Assembly (NCBI GenBank): GCA_045646905.1
Contig: JAZRLP010000029.1
Location: 124,001-188,000 of the forward strand
From: RGIG4079 sp045646905
GTDB taxonomy: Bacteria > Bacteroidota > Bacteroidia > Bacteroidales > Muribaculaceae
DNA length: 64,000 nt
Direction of reading: 5' to 3'
Part shown: one piece after another, positions 8,710-18,873 of the stretch
Layout: every line of letters begins with the position of its first letter
How positions within the stretch are numbered: position 1 is the stretch's first letter
Program-made: the position numbers and the translations under genes
Notes under the pieces: model-generated
Seen by the model: only the letters and a program-made list of their open reading frames with translations
Database searches by the model: none
Told to the model about the DNA's origin: nothing

Positions 8710-8717
8710 TAACTTTG
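8710..8717 (+). promoter_or_regulatory. Promoter -7 box for the receiver/PPDK-like operon
   Basis: TAACTTTG fits TAnnTTTG and lies 20 bases upstream of the ATG at 8738. No TTG is found at the standard spacing. It is the likely start of the six-gene transcript that ends at the hairpin near 18819-18853. Confidence 0.45.
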
Positions 8718-8737
8718 TAGGATAAGTATATTAAATT

Positions 8738-11689
8738 ATGAACGAAGGAAGTTTAAGTCAATTATATTTAAAAGATACTGCATTTCAGAATTTAATGCAG
8801 AAACGCATTTTTAATGTTATGCTGATTGCTTCTCCTTATGATGCATTTATGATGGAAGAAGATGGTAGAGTTGAGGAGCAGTTGTATTTTGAATATGTTT
8901 CCTTAAACCTAAGTTCACCACCTCGAGTAGTCCAAGTATCACATATTAACGAAGCACTTGATTTGCTTGAAGTTAAAAATTTTGATTTGATTATATCTAT
9001 GCCTGGTGTAGATGTTAGTGAATCATTTACTGGTGCTCGATTAATTAAAGAGAAATATCCTCATATACCTATAGTGGCATTAACTCCTTTTTCTAAAGAG
9101 GTCTCAAGACGATTAGCCGATGAAGATATTTCAGGTATTGATTATGTATTTAGTTGGTTAGGCAATGTTGACTTGTTGTTAGCAATTATAAAGTTGCTTG
9201 AAGATAGAATGAATGCCGATAATGATGTTTTGGATGTTGGAGTCCAAATGATATTATTGGTAGAGGATTCGGTACGATTCTATTCGTCAATTTTGCCGCA
9301 TCTATATCGTTTCTTACTCACTCAATCAAAAGAGTTTTCAACCGAAGCCTTAAACGAACATGAGCAAATGTTGCGTATGAGAGGGCGTCCAAAAGTAATG
9401 TTGGCTCGTGATTATGAGGAGGCAATGGCTATCTATGAGAAGTTTGGTAATAATATGCTTGGGGTCATTAGTGACGTTTCATTTAAAAAGAACGGAGTAC
9501 GGGATGTACATGCAGGGATAAAATTTGCCAAATTTTTAAGAGAACAAGACCCATTCTTACCGATAATAGTTGAATCATCAGAGGTTGAAAATGCTCAATT
9601 AGTAGATGATTTTGAGGGGATTTTCCTTGATAAAAATTCTAAAAAACTGCCAGTCGATTTAGGAAAGGCAATTATGAAGAATTTTGGTTTTGGAGATTTT
9701 GTAATGAAAGATCCCAATTCAGGTGAAGAGATAATAAGAATAAAGTCGCTCAAAGATATGCAAGACCATATCTTTGACATACCTGCCGAAGCATTACATT
9801 ATCACGCATCATCTAATGATATTTCTCGATGGCTTTATTCTCGTGCAATGTTCCCAATCGCTGAAGTCATAAAACATCATCGTTTTGATTCTTTAGAGGA
9901 AGCTCCTGCCGTGAGACAATTATTCTTTGATTTAATTGTCAAATATCGTAAGATGAAAAATAGGGGAGTAGTTGCAGTATTTAAAAAAGATAGATTTGAC
10001 CATTACTCAAACTTTGCACGAATAGGCCAAGGTTCGTTAGGAGGAAAGGGTAGAGGATTGGCATTTATTGATTCTATAATAAAGAAAAATCCTGTTTGTG
10101 ATAATTTTGATGGTGTTACAATATCGATACCTCGCACAGTAGTTTTGTGTACCGATATTTTTGATGAGTTTATGTCATCAAATGATTTGTATCCTATAGC
10201 ATTGAGCGATGCTCCCGACGAAAAAATCCTTCAAACATTTTTACAAGCGCGTTTGCCTGAACGATTGATTGAAGATTTTTTTGCACTATTTGAGGTTGTT
10301 GATAAGCCTTTAGCAATAAGAAGTTCAAGTTTGCTTGAAGATTCGCATTATCAACCATTTGCCGGGATATATTCAACCTATATGATTCCTCATGTAGAGG
10401 ATAAATATGAGATGTTGCGAATGTTAAGTGATGCTATAAAAGGGGTATATGCTTCAGTTTTCTATGCCGATAGTAAAGCATATATGACAGCGACAAGTAA
10501 TGTGATTGACCAAGAGAAAATGGCCGTCATCATTCAAGAGGTTGTAGGAAAGAGTTATAATGATTATTATTTCCCTTCATTTTCGGGCGTTGGTAGGTCA
10601 TTGAATTATTATCCTATTAATGATGAATTGCCCGAGGATGGTGTGGCCGAAATTGCTGTAGGTTTAGGTAAATATATTGTTGATGGTGGATTAAGTTTGC
10701 GATTTTCACCTCGTCATGCCGACAAAGTATTACAAACATCAACCTTAGACTTAGCATTAAGAGATACTCAAACTCGTTTTTATGCATTAGATATGCGAAC
10801 AATAAACAAAGAGTTTAATGTCGATGATGGGTTTAATATTTCTAAATTAAAAATTCAAGATTTTGCATCTACAGGAGCGTTGAAATATATGGTTTCCACA
10901 TTTGACTATACCGATCAAATGTTGAGAGATAATGAATATGGAGATGGTCGTAGAGTTGTCACATTTGCTAATGTTTTGCAACATAATGTCTATCCATTAT
11001 CAAAATGCGTTGATTTTATGCTAACTAAAGGGCAAGAAGAAATGTGTCGCCCAATTGAGATTGAATTTGCTGGTGTAATAGATGAAAATGGTAACTTAAA
11101 AGGTCGTATATATTGGTTGCAAATAAGGCCTATTATTGACAGAAAAGATTTAGTTGATGATAGTGTACTTAATATACCTGATGACGAGGTATTGCTAAAA
11201 AGTAATACAGCTCTTGGGCATGGAAATATTGATAATATAAAAACAATTGTTTATGTTAGACCAGAAAACTTCTCTTCGTCTAAGAACTCATTAATTGCGA
11301 GGGAAATAGAAAAGTTGAATAGGGAGTTTGTGAAAAATAATGAAAATTATATTTTAATTGGCCCAGGTCGTTGGGGTTCTAGTGATACGGCATTAGGCAT
11401 TCCAGTAAAATGGCCCAATATATCGGCTGCGCGATTAATCGTAGAATCATCATTAAGTAATTATAGAATTGAACCAAGTCAAGGCACTCATTTCTTCCAA
11501 AATTTAACATCATTCGGTGTTGGTTATTTTACAATAAATCCATCATCATCGGATGGTATATATGATGTAGATTATTTAAATTCATTACCTGCAGCATATG
11601 AGAGTGATGATGTAAGAATAGTGAGATTTGAAAAACCTCTACTCATTGGAATAAATGGCATGAAGGGAGTGGGAGTTGTTGCTAAATAA
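8738..11689 (+). CDS. Two receiver-like domains fused to a PPDK/PEP-synthase ATP-binding domain
   Basis: A 983-residue cytosolic protein. Residues about 25-155 resemble a response-regulator receiver but lack the phosphoacceptor (FDLIISMPGVD where LDxxMP is expected). Residues about 170-315 form a second receiver with the acidic pair E176-D177, a good phosphoacceptor candidate D246 (VISDVSF), LPIIVESS and a late Lys. From about 400 to the end is a PPDK_N-type ATP-binding domain: IGQGSLGGKGRG near 430, LAIRSSSLLEDS near 525, WLQIRPI near 790 and IGPGRWGSSD near 878. The swivelling phosphohistidine domain and the PEP-binding barrel of true PPDK or PEP synthase are absent, so it cannot do the full reaction alone. 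Its substrate and partner are unknown. The coiled-coil gene follows after 15 bases. Confidence 0.8.
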   Translation: MNEGSLSQLYLKDTAFQNLMQKRIFNVMLIASPYDAFMMEEDGRVEEQLYFEYVSLNLSSPPRVVQVSHINEALDLLEVKNFDLIISMPGVDVSESFTGARLIKEKYPHIPIVALTPFSKEVSRRLADEDISGIDYVFSWLGNVDLLLAIIKLLEDRMNADNDVLDVGVQMILLVEDSVRFYSSILPHLYRFLLTQSKEFSTEALNEHEQMLRMRGRPKVMLARDYEEAMAIYEKFGNNMLGVISDVSFKKNGVRDVHAGIKFAKFLREQDPFLPIIVESSEVENAQLVDDFEGIFLDKNSKKLPVDLGKAIMKNFGFGDFVMKDPNSGEEIIRIKSLKDMQDHIFDIPAEALHYHASSNDISRWLYSRAMFPIAEVIKHHRFDSLEEAPAVRQLFFDLIVKYRKMKNRGVVAVFKKDRFDHYSNFARIGQGSLGGKGRGLAFIDSIIKKNPVCDNFDGVTISIPRTVVLCTDIFDEFMSSNDLYPIALSDAPDEKILQTFLQARLPERLIEDFFALFEVVDKPLAIRSSSLLEDSHYQPFAGIYSTYMIPHVEDKYEMLRMLSDAIKGVYASVFYADSKAYMTATSNVIDQEKMAVIIQEVVGKSYNDYYFPSFSGVGRSLNYYPINDELPEDGVAEIAVGLGKYIVDGGLSLRFSPRHADKVLQTSTLDLALRDTQTRFYALDMRTINKEFNVDDGFNISKLKIQDFASTGALKYMVSTFDYTDQMLRDNEYGDGRRVVTFANVLQHNVYPLSKCVDFMLTKGQEEMCRPIEIEFAGVIDENGNLKGRIYWLQIRPIIDRKDLVDDSVLNIPDDEVLLKSNTALGHGNIDNIKTIVYVRPENFSSSKNSLIAREIEKLNREFVKNNENYILIGPGRWGSSDTALGIPVKWPNISAARLIVESSLSNYRIEPSQGTHFFQNLTSFGVGYFTINPSSSDGIYDVDYLNSLPAAYESDDVRIVRFEKPLLIGINGMKGVGVVAK

Positions 11690-11704
11690 AAGATATTAAT
11701 ATAT

Positions 11705-13255
11705 ATGACATTCTTTAAAAACATAAAGAGATCTTTGGGCTTTTCTGATTCAGACGAGGTATTTGATGAAGGAATCGATGCAACTGTGAAGAAGAAAGAT
11801 GTAAAAACATCGGAAATATATGTTCCAGAAGCTAGTATTGAATATGAAATAAAACCTCAATTTTCAATAAGCGAAAAGCCAGAAGAAAAATTAGAAAAAA
11901 TGCAACTTCAAATTTTTGATGGAGTTGTAAAGTTATTTAATGACTCATTGCCTGATTTTTTGAAAACATGTTTAGATACAGACGCGCAGAGAAAGTATAT
12001 TTATGATTCATTAGATCAATCTCTTCGCGATTATATTAACAATATAAGCACTGAGGCGCGTGTTATATGCGAATCTCAATGGGATAAAGAGCGCTCGAGA
12101 CTTATTGGCGAAATGCGCACATTAAAGGCTCAATATAAGGAACTTGAGTCGGCTCGAGAAGAATGGAAAAGACAACAATTAAGTGCAGAACGTCAAAAAC
12201 GAGCACTTTCAACTCGTGTTCATGATTTAGAGGCGCAAGTAGTTACATTAGAAGCCGAAAAAGAGCAATACGATTTAGAAAATAAAAGTTTGATTAATAA
12301 ACTTAAAGTGTCAAATATCAATGATAGTAATGTTGATGCTCTAAATGATGAAATTAGTCGTCTGCAAGGTTTATTAAAGGAAGCTCGAAATACAGCAATA
12401 AATAATTCTTTAGGAACAAGTAGTATAGATTACGATAAATTGATGCAAGACAAAGATCAAGAAATCTCTATTTTAAAGGACAAGATAGAGCAAATTTCAG
12501 GGCAATTGTCATTGCAAAATGATTCAAATTTACATTTTGAGGAGGTTATTGCTGAAAATGAAAGGCTGAAAGATTCTATTGAAAAGATGAAGGTTAAAGA
12601 GAATATTTCAGATTCAATGATAAATGATTTGAATGAGAATGCTTCTGCTGCATTAAAATCATTAGAGGAAAAAGGGACTGAGATAGAGTCTTTGTCGTTG
12701 GAATTACAAAATAAAGTAACCGAAAACGATGACCTTAAGGCAGAATTAGAGGATATTAGATTAAAATATGATGGTGCTTTAGGAGAGTTAAACGAAATCA
12801 AGGAGAGTTTAACATTAATTGATTCAATTCAAGCAGAGATTACTCAATTTGAGCAGATAAAAGCAAATAAGGATGCAAAAATTAATGAATTGCAGCAGGA
12901 GTTGTCGCAAGATAAAAATAGGATTGTTGAATTAGAAAATGACATTGAATCATTAAAAAGCACAATTGAAAATAATTTATATAATCAAGCAGTATCGGAG
13001 AAAAAATTATTAGAAGAAATTGAAAAATTAAAAAGACGCCCCAAAGGAAAGAGTGTTAAAGAGAAGTCAGATGCATCTCCTGTTAAGATATCAGCGATAG
13101 ATCCATCAATAGATGATGCCGATTGGCTAATTTCTATCCCTCCCGAAGACACATCTATACGCGCTACGCAACAAGGCGATGACAAGGAGTTTGGTTATCA
13201 AGAACCATCAAGAAAAAAGACCCCAGAGAATGAAGCTCAAATGTCCTTATGGTAG
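11705..13255 (+). CDS. Long coiled-coil protein of unknown function
   Basis: A 516-residue protein with no signal peptide or membrane helix, so probably cytosolic. After an acidic N-terminal 60 residues and a small helical region (about 70-125), residues about 125-445 are almost continuous heptad-like coiled coil rich in Glu, Lys, Leu and Asn. The tail is basic (KRRPKGKS) then Ser/Pro-rich and ends QMSLW. It resembles SMC or myosin rods only in composition; there is no ATPase head, so no SMC function is claimed. It lies 15 bases after the receiver/PPDK-like gene and 15 bases before the DPP-IV gene, and may be a structural partner of the former. Confidence 0.7.
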   Translation: MTFFKNIKRSLGFSDSDEVFDEGIDATVKKKDVKTSEIYVPEASIEYEIKPQFSISEKPEEKLEKMQLQIFDGVVKLFNDSLPDFLKTCLDTDAQRKYIYDSLDQSLRDYINNISTEARVICESQWDKERSRLIGEMRTLKAQYKELESAREEWKRQQLSAERQKRALSTRVHDLEAQVVTLEAEKEQYDLENKSLINKLKVSNINDSNVDALNDEISRLQGLLKEARNTAINNSLGTSSIDYDKLMQDKDQEISILKDKIEQISGQLSLQNDSNLHFEEVIAENERLKDSIEKMKVKENISDSMINDLNENASAALKSLEEKGTEIESLSLELQNKVTENDDLKAELEDIRLKYDGALGELNEIKESLTLIDSIQAEITQFEQIKANKDAKINELQQELSQDKNRIVELENDIESLKSTIENNLYNQAVSEKKLLEEIEKLKRRPKGKSVKEKSDASPVKISAIDPSIDDADWLISIPPEDTSIRATQQGDDKEFGYQEPSRKKTPENEAQMSLW

Positions 13256-13270
13256 AAATTTATAAAAATT

Positions 13271-15472
13271 ATGGTTATGAAGTTAAAAAAAATTATTATT
13301 TCATTATATTCAATAATTTGTGTATTTGGTTTTATTAATGCGAAACAAATCAATCCGAAAGATATTGCACCATATGTTTTTCCTAATAATTTAGTTAAAT
13401 CAATAGGACATGTGCATTTTATGCCCGACGGAACTAGTTATTTAGGTTTAAGTAGTAATAAAAAAATGATTGTTCAGTTTGCGACTGAAAGTGGTCTCCC
13501 TATTGATACAATCCTAAACACGGCTAAAACAAGGGAATATACTATAGATAAAATTAATGGCTATTTGATTAGTCCTGACGGAAGTAAATTATTGGTATAT
13601 AATGATGTTTCGCCCATTTATCGTAGATCATTCGAAGCACAATATTATGTTTTTGAAATAAAGAGAAATATACTAAAACCATTATCGGTTAATCACAAAA
13701 AGCAGCGTTCTCCATTATTCTCTTATGATGGGCGTATGGTTGCATTTGTTTCTAATAATAATATATATATTAAAAAGATAGATTATGATAGTGAAGTTGC
13801 GGTGACAACTGATGGTAAGTATAATTCCATAATAAATGGTGTGCCCGATTGGACTTATGAGGAAGAGTTTATGGTTGAATCTTCAATGGTGTGGTCGCCC
13901 GACAATTTGACATTATGTTTTATAAAATATAATGAAACCGATGTTAAAACATATTCATTCCCATTATATGGTGGCGTATATAATAAGGATGTCGATAAAG
14001 AGTTATACCCAGGACAATATACTTATAAATATCCTAAATCGGGTGGTCAAAACACTAAAGTATCGGTATATAGTTATGATGTTGAAACTCGAAAAATTAA
14101 AAATATTCCATTAAATACCGCGCAAATAGAATATATTCCACGAATTTCATATACTATTAATCCTAATATGTTGATTATAGCAACACTAAATCGTAACCAA
14201 AATAGATTAGAGTTGTTATCGGCAAATCCAAAAACTACAATTGTAAAATCTTTATATGTTGATGAGTCAAAGACTTGGATAGAAGATGTTTGCTATAATA
14301 ATATAAAATTTATGCCCGAATATTTTGTGATTAGTTCATCTAAAACAGGGTATAATCATTTATATAAATATTCATATGCTGGAGTGGAGTTATCGCAATT
14401 AACTAAAGGTAATTTTGATGTGTTATCATATTATGGTTGTGATAAGAATGGGAACCATTATTATCAGTCAACTAAAAGTGGTGCAATCAATAAAGTAGTT
14501 ACTAAAATTGATAAGAAAAAAGGGGTGATAGATTTATCACCAGCAAGTGGTTCGGCTGATGCTGTATTTTCTCCAATGATGAATTATTATATAATGAATT
14601 ATAGCAATACAAATACTCCTCCAATATTTGAATTGTATAATATTCAAAACAAACGAGTAAGAATCATCGAGGATAATTCAGAGCTTAAAGCAAAATTTCA
14701 AAACTTGCCGAAACGTGAATTTATAACAATTACAAATGACGGGTTAGAATTAAATGGATATATAATTAAACCCCAAGGATTTTCATCGTCTACTAAATAT
14801 CCTGTAATAATGACTCTTTATAATGGTCCATCTTCTCAATCAGTTTTAAATAGGTGGTCAATAGATTGGGAAAACTATTTTGCTACACAAGGCTATATAA
14901 TAGTGTGTGTTGATGGTCGAGGAACTGGTGGTCGAGGAACCGATTTTAAAGGAGTTGTATATAAGAGACTAGGTTATTATGAAACAATCGATCAAATTGC
15001 GGCAGCTAAATATATAGCATCTCTTCCTTATGTTGATGAGAATAAAATAGGAATATATGGGTGGAGTTATGGAGGCTATGAGACTCTAATGGCTATTTCT
15101 CACGATAAAGCACCATTTAATGCTGCTGTTGCAATAGCTCCAGTATCGGATTGGAGATTTTATGATACTGCTTATACTGAACGATTTATGCGAACCCCAC
15201 AAGAAAATGAAGATGGATATAAAGAATCATCGGCTTTAAATAAGATAAACAATGTAAATTGTCCGTTGTTAATAATGTCGGGTACATCTGATGATAATGT
15301 TCATCTGTCAAATACAATGGAGTATGTTTCTCAATTAATTAAAGAGGGAAAATATTGTGATATGTTTTTATTCCCGAATATGAATCATTCAATTAATGAA
15401 AGAGAAGCAAGGGCTGTAGTATATGCTAAAATGTTGGATTTTTTCAATAAGAATTTGAACGTTAATAATTAA
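13271..15472 (+). CDS. Dipeptidyl peptidase IV family serine peptidase (S9B)
   Basis: A 733-residue exported peptidase that cleaves dipeptides, usually X-Pro, from peptide N-termini. A signal peptide occupies roughly residues 1-24 (KKIIISLYSIICVFGF). An eight-bladed beta-propeller fills the N-terminal two thirds and includes the DPP-IV double-Glu motif TYEEEFM that grips the substrate amino terminus. The C-terminal alpha/beta-hydrolase domain shows nucleophile S599 in GWSYGG, Asp674 or 675 in SGTSDDN and His706 in NMNHS. A second ATG at 13277 is an equally good start. It likely acts in the periplasm on imported peptides; periodontal and gut Bacteroidales commonly feed this way. Confidence 0.92.
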   Translation: MVMKLKKIIISLYSIICVFGFINAKQINPKDIAPYVFPNNLVKSIGHVHFMPDGTSYLGLSSNKKMIVQFATESGLPIDTILNTAKTREYTIDKINGYLISPDGSKLLVYNDVSPIYRRSFEAQYYVFEIKRNILKPLSVNHKKQRSPLFSYDGRMVAFVSNNNIYIKKIDYDSEVAVTTDGKYNSIINGVPDWTYEEEFMVESSMVWSPDNLTLCFIKYNETDVKTYSFPLYGGVYNKDVDKELYPGQYTYKYPKSGGQNTKVSVYSYDVETRKIKNIPLNTAQIEYIPRISYTINPNMLIIATLNRNQNRLELLSANPKTTIVKSLYVDESKTWIEDVCYNNIKFMPEYFVISSSKTGYNHLYKYSYAGVELSQLTKGNFDVLSYYGCDKNGNHYYQSTKSGAINKVVTKIDKKKGVIDLSPASGSADAVFSPMMNYYIMNYSNTNTPPIFELYNIQNKRVRIIEDNSELKAKFQNLPKREFITITNDGLELNGYIIKPQGFSSSTKYPVIMTLYNGPSSQSVLNRWSIDWENYFATQGYIIVCVDGRGTGGRGTDFKGVVYKRLGYYETIDQIAAAKYIASLPYVDENKIGIYGWSYGGYETLMAISHDKAPFNAAVAIAPVSDWRFYDTAYTERFMRTPQENEDGYKESSALNKINNVNCPLLIMSGTSDDNVHLSNTMEYVSQLIKEGKYCDMFLFPNMNHSINEREARAVVYAKMLDFFNKNLNVNN

Positions 15473-15473
15473 T

Positions 15474-16811
15474 ATGCTAAACGAAAGACGGATAGCAAAT
15501 ACATTGGGCATCTTTAGTTTATGGTTCAATTGGGCCATATCCGTTGGAATGCTTGTAATTGTTCCCGTCATTTCGTTATATATATCAAAGTATTGGTTAC
15601 CTTTAATTGTATTCTTATTAGAGATATTTTTATACATATCTATCCGGTTTAATTATAGGCTGAAATTCCCGTCGTGTATGCGTCTTCATCATACATCAAT
15701 GATAGTTTTGTTTTGTTCATCATTGGTTATGTGTATTATTAATATTGTACTATCGCAAAAGTTATTTGAGATACCTTGTTTATCGAATGATTTTAATGAA
15801 AAAATCCCGTTTATTTCAATATTAATTATCTCTACATTAGCCGAAATAGTTGTCTTGTATAAATTATATAAAGGTATTAATTCATCAATATGTATTGATT
15901 GTCAAGCAAAGAACGGCTCTATTGAGGAGCGTGGTTTTTTGGGTAAGCTTTATAGTCAAGAAGGAACCTATTTGACTAAAATGTCATTTCTAATGAATAC
16001 TGTTGTTTTTATAGTATCATGGGTTTACTATATTGTATTCTATATAAATAGTAATATAAATGACATTGATAGGTTTATTTTTGTGTGGTGTTATGTGATA
16101 TTATATGGATTATCTTTATTTTATCTTGGTGTTAGATATTTTAGTTTGTGGTTGTATTATTGTCAAAATATAGAAGGTCAGTCGTTACGGTTTAATAGCT
16201 CATCATACATAAGGTTTATAGTGATTTGTGGAGATTCAATATTGCTGAAAATTCCCGATATATTTAACGATAACATCACTTCCGAGGATAAAATAGACAC
16301 ACCAACTAAATTATATCTTCAGTATCAAAAGAATATTGATTTGCAAAGTGCTATTTTACATTTTAATAGTTTGTCGGGAGTTTCATCAAAGAATATTAAG
16401 TTTCTATATAAGAGTTCTAATTTTAATACTGAGTGCAATATTTTTCATTATGCAATATTCCTAAACGATGAGGATATTATACAACAATCTTGCTTAGAAG
16501 GAGAAATGTTTCCGTTGTCAAAGATAAAAGAATTAATTGCAGATAATAAAGTGTCAGAAATATTCAAATCCGAAATAGAACGCATCTATAAAATGTCAAT
16601 GGCATGTAAGACTTACGACAAAAAAGGAAGAAAAATATATGATGTAAGAAATTATAAGCCAACTTTTAGAGTATGTGATATTAAAGATTGGGACGTAGAT
16701 TATAATGACTTCTCTTGGCTGTTTGTCTCGGAAAATAATGCAGATAGGTCTTTCTTTAAGATTCGAAAATTTTGGTATAAATATATATGTGGAATAATGT
16801 TTGCGAAATGA
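15474..16811 (+). CDS. Membrane protein of unknown function
   Basis: I do not recognise this 445-residue protein. The N-terminal half has about six to seven hydrophobic helices in pairs (near residues 15-60, 75-95, 110-130, 175-195, 205-230). The C-terminal half from about 245 is soluble, probably cytosolic, with no known motif. It begins one base after the DPP-IV stop and its TGA overlaps the miaA ATG (ATGA at 16808-16811), so it is translationally coupled to miaA. The composition is as AT-rich as its neighbours. Confidence 0.6.
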   Translation: MLNERRIANTLGIFSLWFNWAISVGMLVIVPVISLYISKYWLPLIVFLLEIFLYISIRFNYRLKFPSCMRLHHTSMIVLFCSSLVMCIINIVLSQKLFEIPCLSNDFNEKIPFISILIISTLAEIVVLYKLYKGINSSICIDCQAKNGSIEERGFLGKLYSQEGTYLTKMSFLMNTVVFIVSWVYYIVFYINSNINDIDRFIFVWCYVILYGLSLFYLGVRYFSLWLYYCQNIEGQSLRFNSSSYIRFIVICGDSILLKIPDIFNDNITSEDKIDTPTKLYLQYQKNIDLQSAILHFNSLSGVSSKNIKFLYKSSNFNTECNIFHYAIFLNDEDIIQQSCLEGEMFPLSKIKELIADNKVSEIFKSEIERIYKMSMACKTYDKKGRKIYDVRNYKPTFRVCDIKDWDVDYNDFSWLFVSENNADRSFFKIRKFWYKYICGIMFAK

Positions 16812-17728
16812 AAGATCAGCATTTATTAGTAATAACAGGACCCACTGCATCGGGTAAAACTAGAAGAGCTGTTGATGTTGCGAATCATATCAATGGAGAG
16901 ATAATAAGTGCTGATTCTCGTCAAATATATCGTGGGATGGATATCGGTACTGGTAAGGATTTAATTGAATATGGTGATGTTCCTTATCATTTAATAGATA
17001 TATGTCCGGCAGGATACAAGTATAACTTATATGAGTATTTGCGAGATTTTAAAATTGCATATAGTAAAATCGTTAATGCAGGAAATACTCCAATTTTATG
17101 CGGTGGAACTGGGCTATACATAGAATCAGTACTAAATGGAATCTCATTGCCTCTTGTGCCTGAAAATAAGGAGTTACGCGAATCATTAAGCGATAAATCT
17201 TTAGATGAATTAAAGGATATCTTATCTAAAATGAAGATTTTGCATAATGTGACTGATGTAGATAATGAGAAGCGAGCTATAAGAGCAATTGAAATCCAAA
17301 CATATTATAAAGAACATCCCGAGGCTGCGACTGAAACAACTCCCCACCCATTAAAAAATTATACAATAATTGGAGTTGATATTGATAGAGAGAGTCGAAG
17401 GAGTAGAATTACACAACGCCTAAAAGCAAGGTTGGACGAGGGGATGATAGATGAAGTAAAGAAGTTGTTAGATTCGGGAGTTCCTTCAGAAAATTTAATA
17501 TATTATGGCCTTGAATATAAGTTTGTGACCAATTATTTATTAGGTGCGATAAAATATGATGATATGGTTAATGGTTTAGAGATAGCTATACATCAGTTTG
17601 CTAAAAGACAGATGACATGGTTTAGAGGAATGGAAAAATCTCGTGGGTTTAAAATTAATTGGCTTCCATGGGATTTGAATCAAGATTTATTTGTTGAAAG
17701 AGTTCTAGAGTTAATTCAAAATAAATGA
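16808..17728 (+). CDS. miaA: tRNA dimethylallyltransferase
   Basis: MiaA transfers a dimethylallyl group to N6 of A37 in tRNAs reading codons that begin with U. The 306-residue protein has the P-loop GPTASGKT (residues 11-18), the SADSRQIYRGMDIGTGK segment that holds D and Q for catalysis, LCGGTGLYIESVLNG, and a C-terminal FAKRQMTWFRG typical of the family. A start at 16787 would add seven residues, but the ATG at 16808 overlaps the previous stop as ATGA and gives the normal N-terminus MKDQHLLVITGPT, so it is preferred. Its own TGA overlaps the next gene's ATG. Confidence 0.96.
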   Translation: MKDQHLLVITGPTASGKTRRAVDVANHINGEIISADSRQIYRGMDIGTGKDLIEYGDVPYHLIDICPAGYKYNLYEYLRDFKIAYSKIVNAGNTPILCGGTGLYIESVLNGISLPLVPENKELRESLSDKSLDELKDILSKMKILHNVTDVDNEKRAIRAIEIQTYYKEHPEAATETTPHPLKNYTIIGVDIDRESRRSRITQRLKARLDEGMIDEVKKLLDSGVPSENLIYYGLEYKFVTNYLLGAIKYDDMVNGLEIAIHQFAKRQMTWFRGMEKSRGFKINWLPWDLNQDLFVERVLELIQNK

Positions 17729-18702
17729 TAAGATTTTTCAATATATATATATTGTTTCTAGTATTATTAATCTCAAACTCAATATCAGCGACAAATTGTC
17801 ATTATAAAAATATTGATCTTGAGTCAGATAAGTATTTTTTAACAGAGCAAGAGGATTCAATTCATTCTTTAACAATTGAGGCTCGTCTTTCAGTGTCAAA
17901 AAATAAAGAACGAGTTGGACTTTCAAAATCGAAATGGAGAGTTGTGTGGAATTATTCTTCTTCGATGAATTATGATTTTGTTGAGTTGACATGGGAGAAT
18001 ACTAATTTTGGAGATATATATGATTGTCGTCAAGCGATATTATCTATTGGAAGTGTAAAAGATGGAGTAGATAAATTATATAAAAGTGAGAAATTAAAAG
18101 ATGGAGTAAATCTTTCAACAGGATCTAATTCGATAATGGTTGAGATTGCTTCGGGACACCTCAATCTATTCGTTGGCGACAAACAATTGAAATATATAGA
18201 AACTTATGAAGTTGAGCCTCTATTAGGCTCTTTTTGTGGGGTAGTTTCAAATGTTGATGCAAAAGTTTCTAATCTTATAGTGGAAACTATTCTAAATAAA
18301 GCATGTAGATTACAGACGCAATATAAAGAACAAGATTTAATGCTCCAGTTCTCATCATCGGCAAAAGGGGATGAGGGTTTTTGGACATATCTTGATAGAG
18401 ATATTGATATAGATTATGCGCGTCTTGGAGGTAAGTATCGTTTAGCGTTAGTAAAAAATAATGAAGGATATCTTATTATTTATATAGATGGGGCTGAAAC
18501 TAATAAAAATATGTGGAGCAAGGGTATGATTAAAGGGGTAATGAAATCTACCATATTCAAGAATCATTATGATTTAGTGTGGTATGATTCAACTTTTGAT
18601 GTTATTGATTGTGAAGCAAACGCCTTTATCGAAAATTCAATATTGACATTAAATTTCCCACTTTATAAGTCGTCAATAAGGTTTTTTAAAGAGAAATTTT
18701 AG
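17725..18702 (+). CDS. Secreted protein of unknown function
   Basis: A 325-residue protein with an N-terminal signal sequence (hydrophobic residues 5-22, then SATNC). The rest is rich in beta-strand-like alternating residues (SLTIEARLSV, GHLNLFVGD, NSILTLNFPLY), suggesting a beta-sandwich such as a concanavalin-like fold, but there is no motif I can name. It begins inside the miaA stop (ATGA, 17725-17728) and is the last gene of the run before the terminator at 18819-18853. Confidence 0.6.
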   Translation: MIRFFNIYILFLVLLISNSISATNCHYKNIDLESDKYFLTEQEDSIHSLTIEARLSVSKNKERVGLSKSKWRVVWNYSSSMNYDFVELTWENTNFGDIYDCRQAILSIGSVKDGVDKLYKSEKLKDGVNLSTGSNSIMVEIASGHLNLFVGDKQLKYIETYEVEPLLGSFCGVVSNVDAKVSNLIVETILNKACRLQTQYKEQDLMLQFSSSAKGDEGFWTYLDRDIDIDYARLGGKYRLALVKNNEGYLIIYIDGAETNKNMWSKGMIKGVMKSTIFKNHYDLVWYDSTFDVIDCEANAFIENSILTLNFPLYKSSIRFFKEKF

Positions 18703-18818
18703 TTATAATTGCTGATATTAATAGCAGTCTTATGCCGAGTAGCAAGTTGGGGTTAGATAATTAGTTATGTTTGTTTTTGTTTCTAGATAAAGATTCAGTA
18801 TAAAGTGAAACATATAAT

Positions 18819-18853
18819 AAAAAATCTCGAAGATATTATCTCCGAGATTTTTT
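18819..18853. terminator. Bidirectional terminator between convergent units
   Basis: Arms AAAAAATCTCG (18819-18829) and CGAGATTTTTT (18843-18853) form a hairpin with A-tract and T-tract on either side, able to end both the plus-strand miaA run and the minus-strand amidase run. Confidence 0.8.
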
Positions 18854-18873
18854 ATTATTGAGGGACAAATTTA

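Noticed and set aside
11705..13255. SMC-like chromosome segregation protein
   Set aside because: There is only a coiled coil; no Walker A, Walker B or hinge domain is present.
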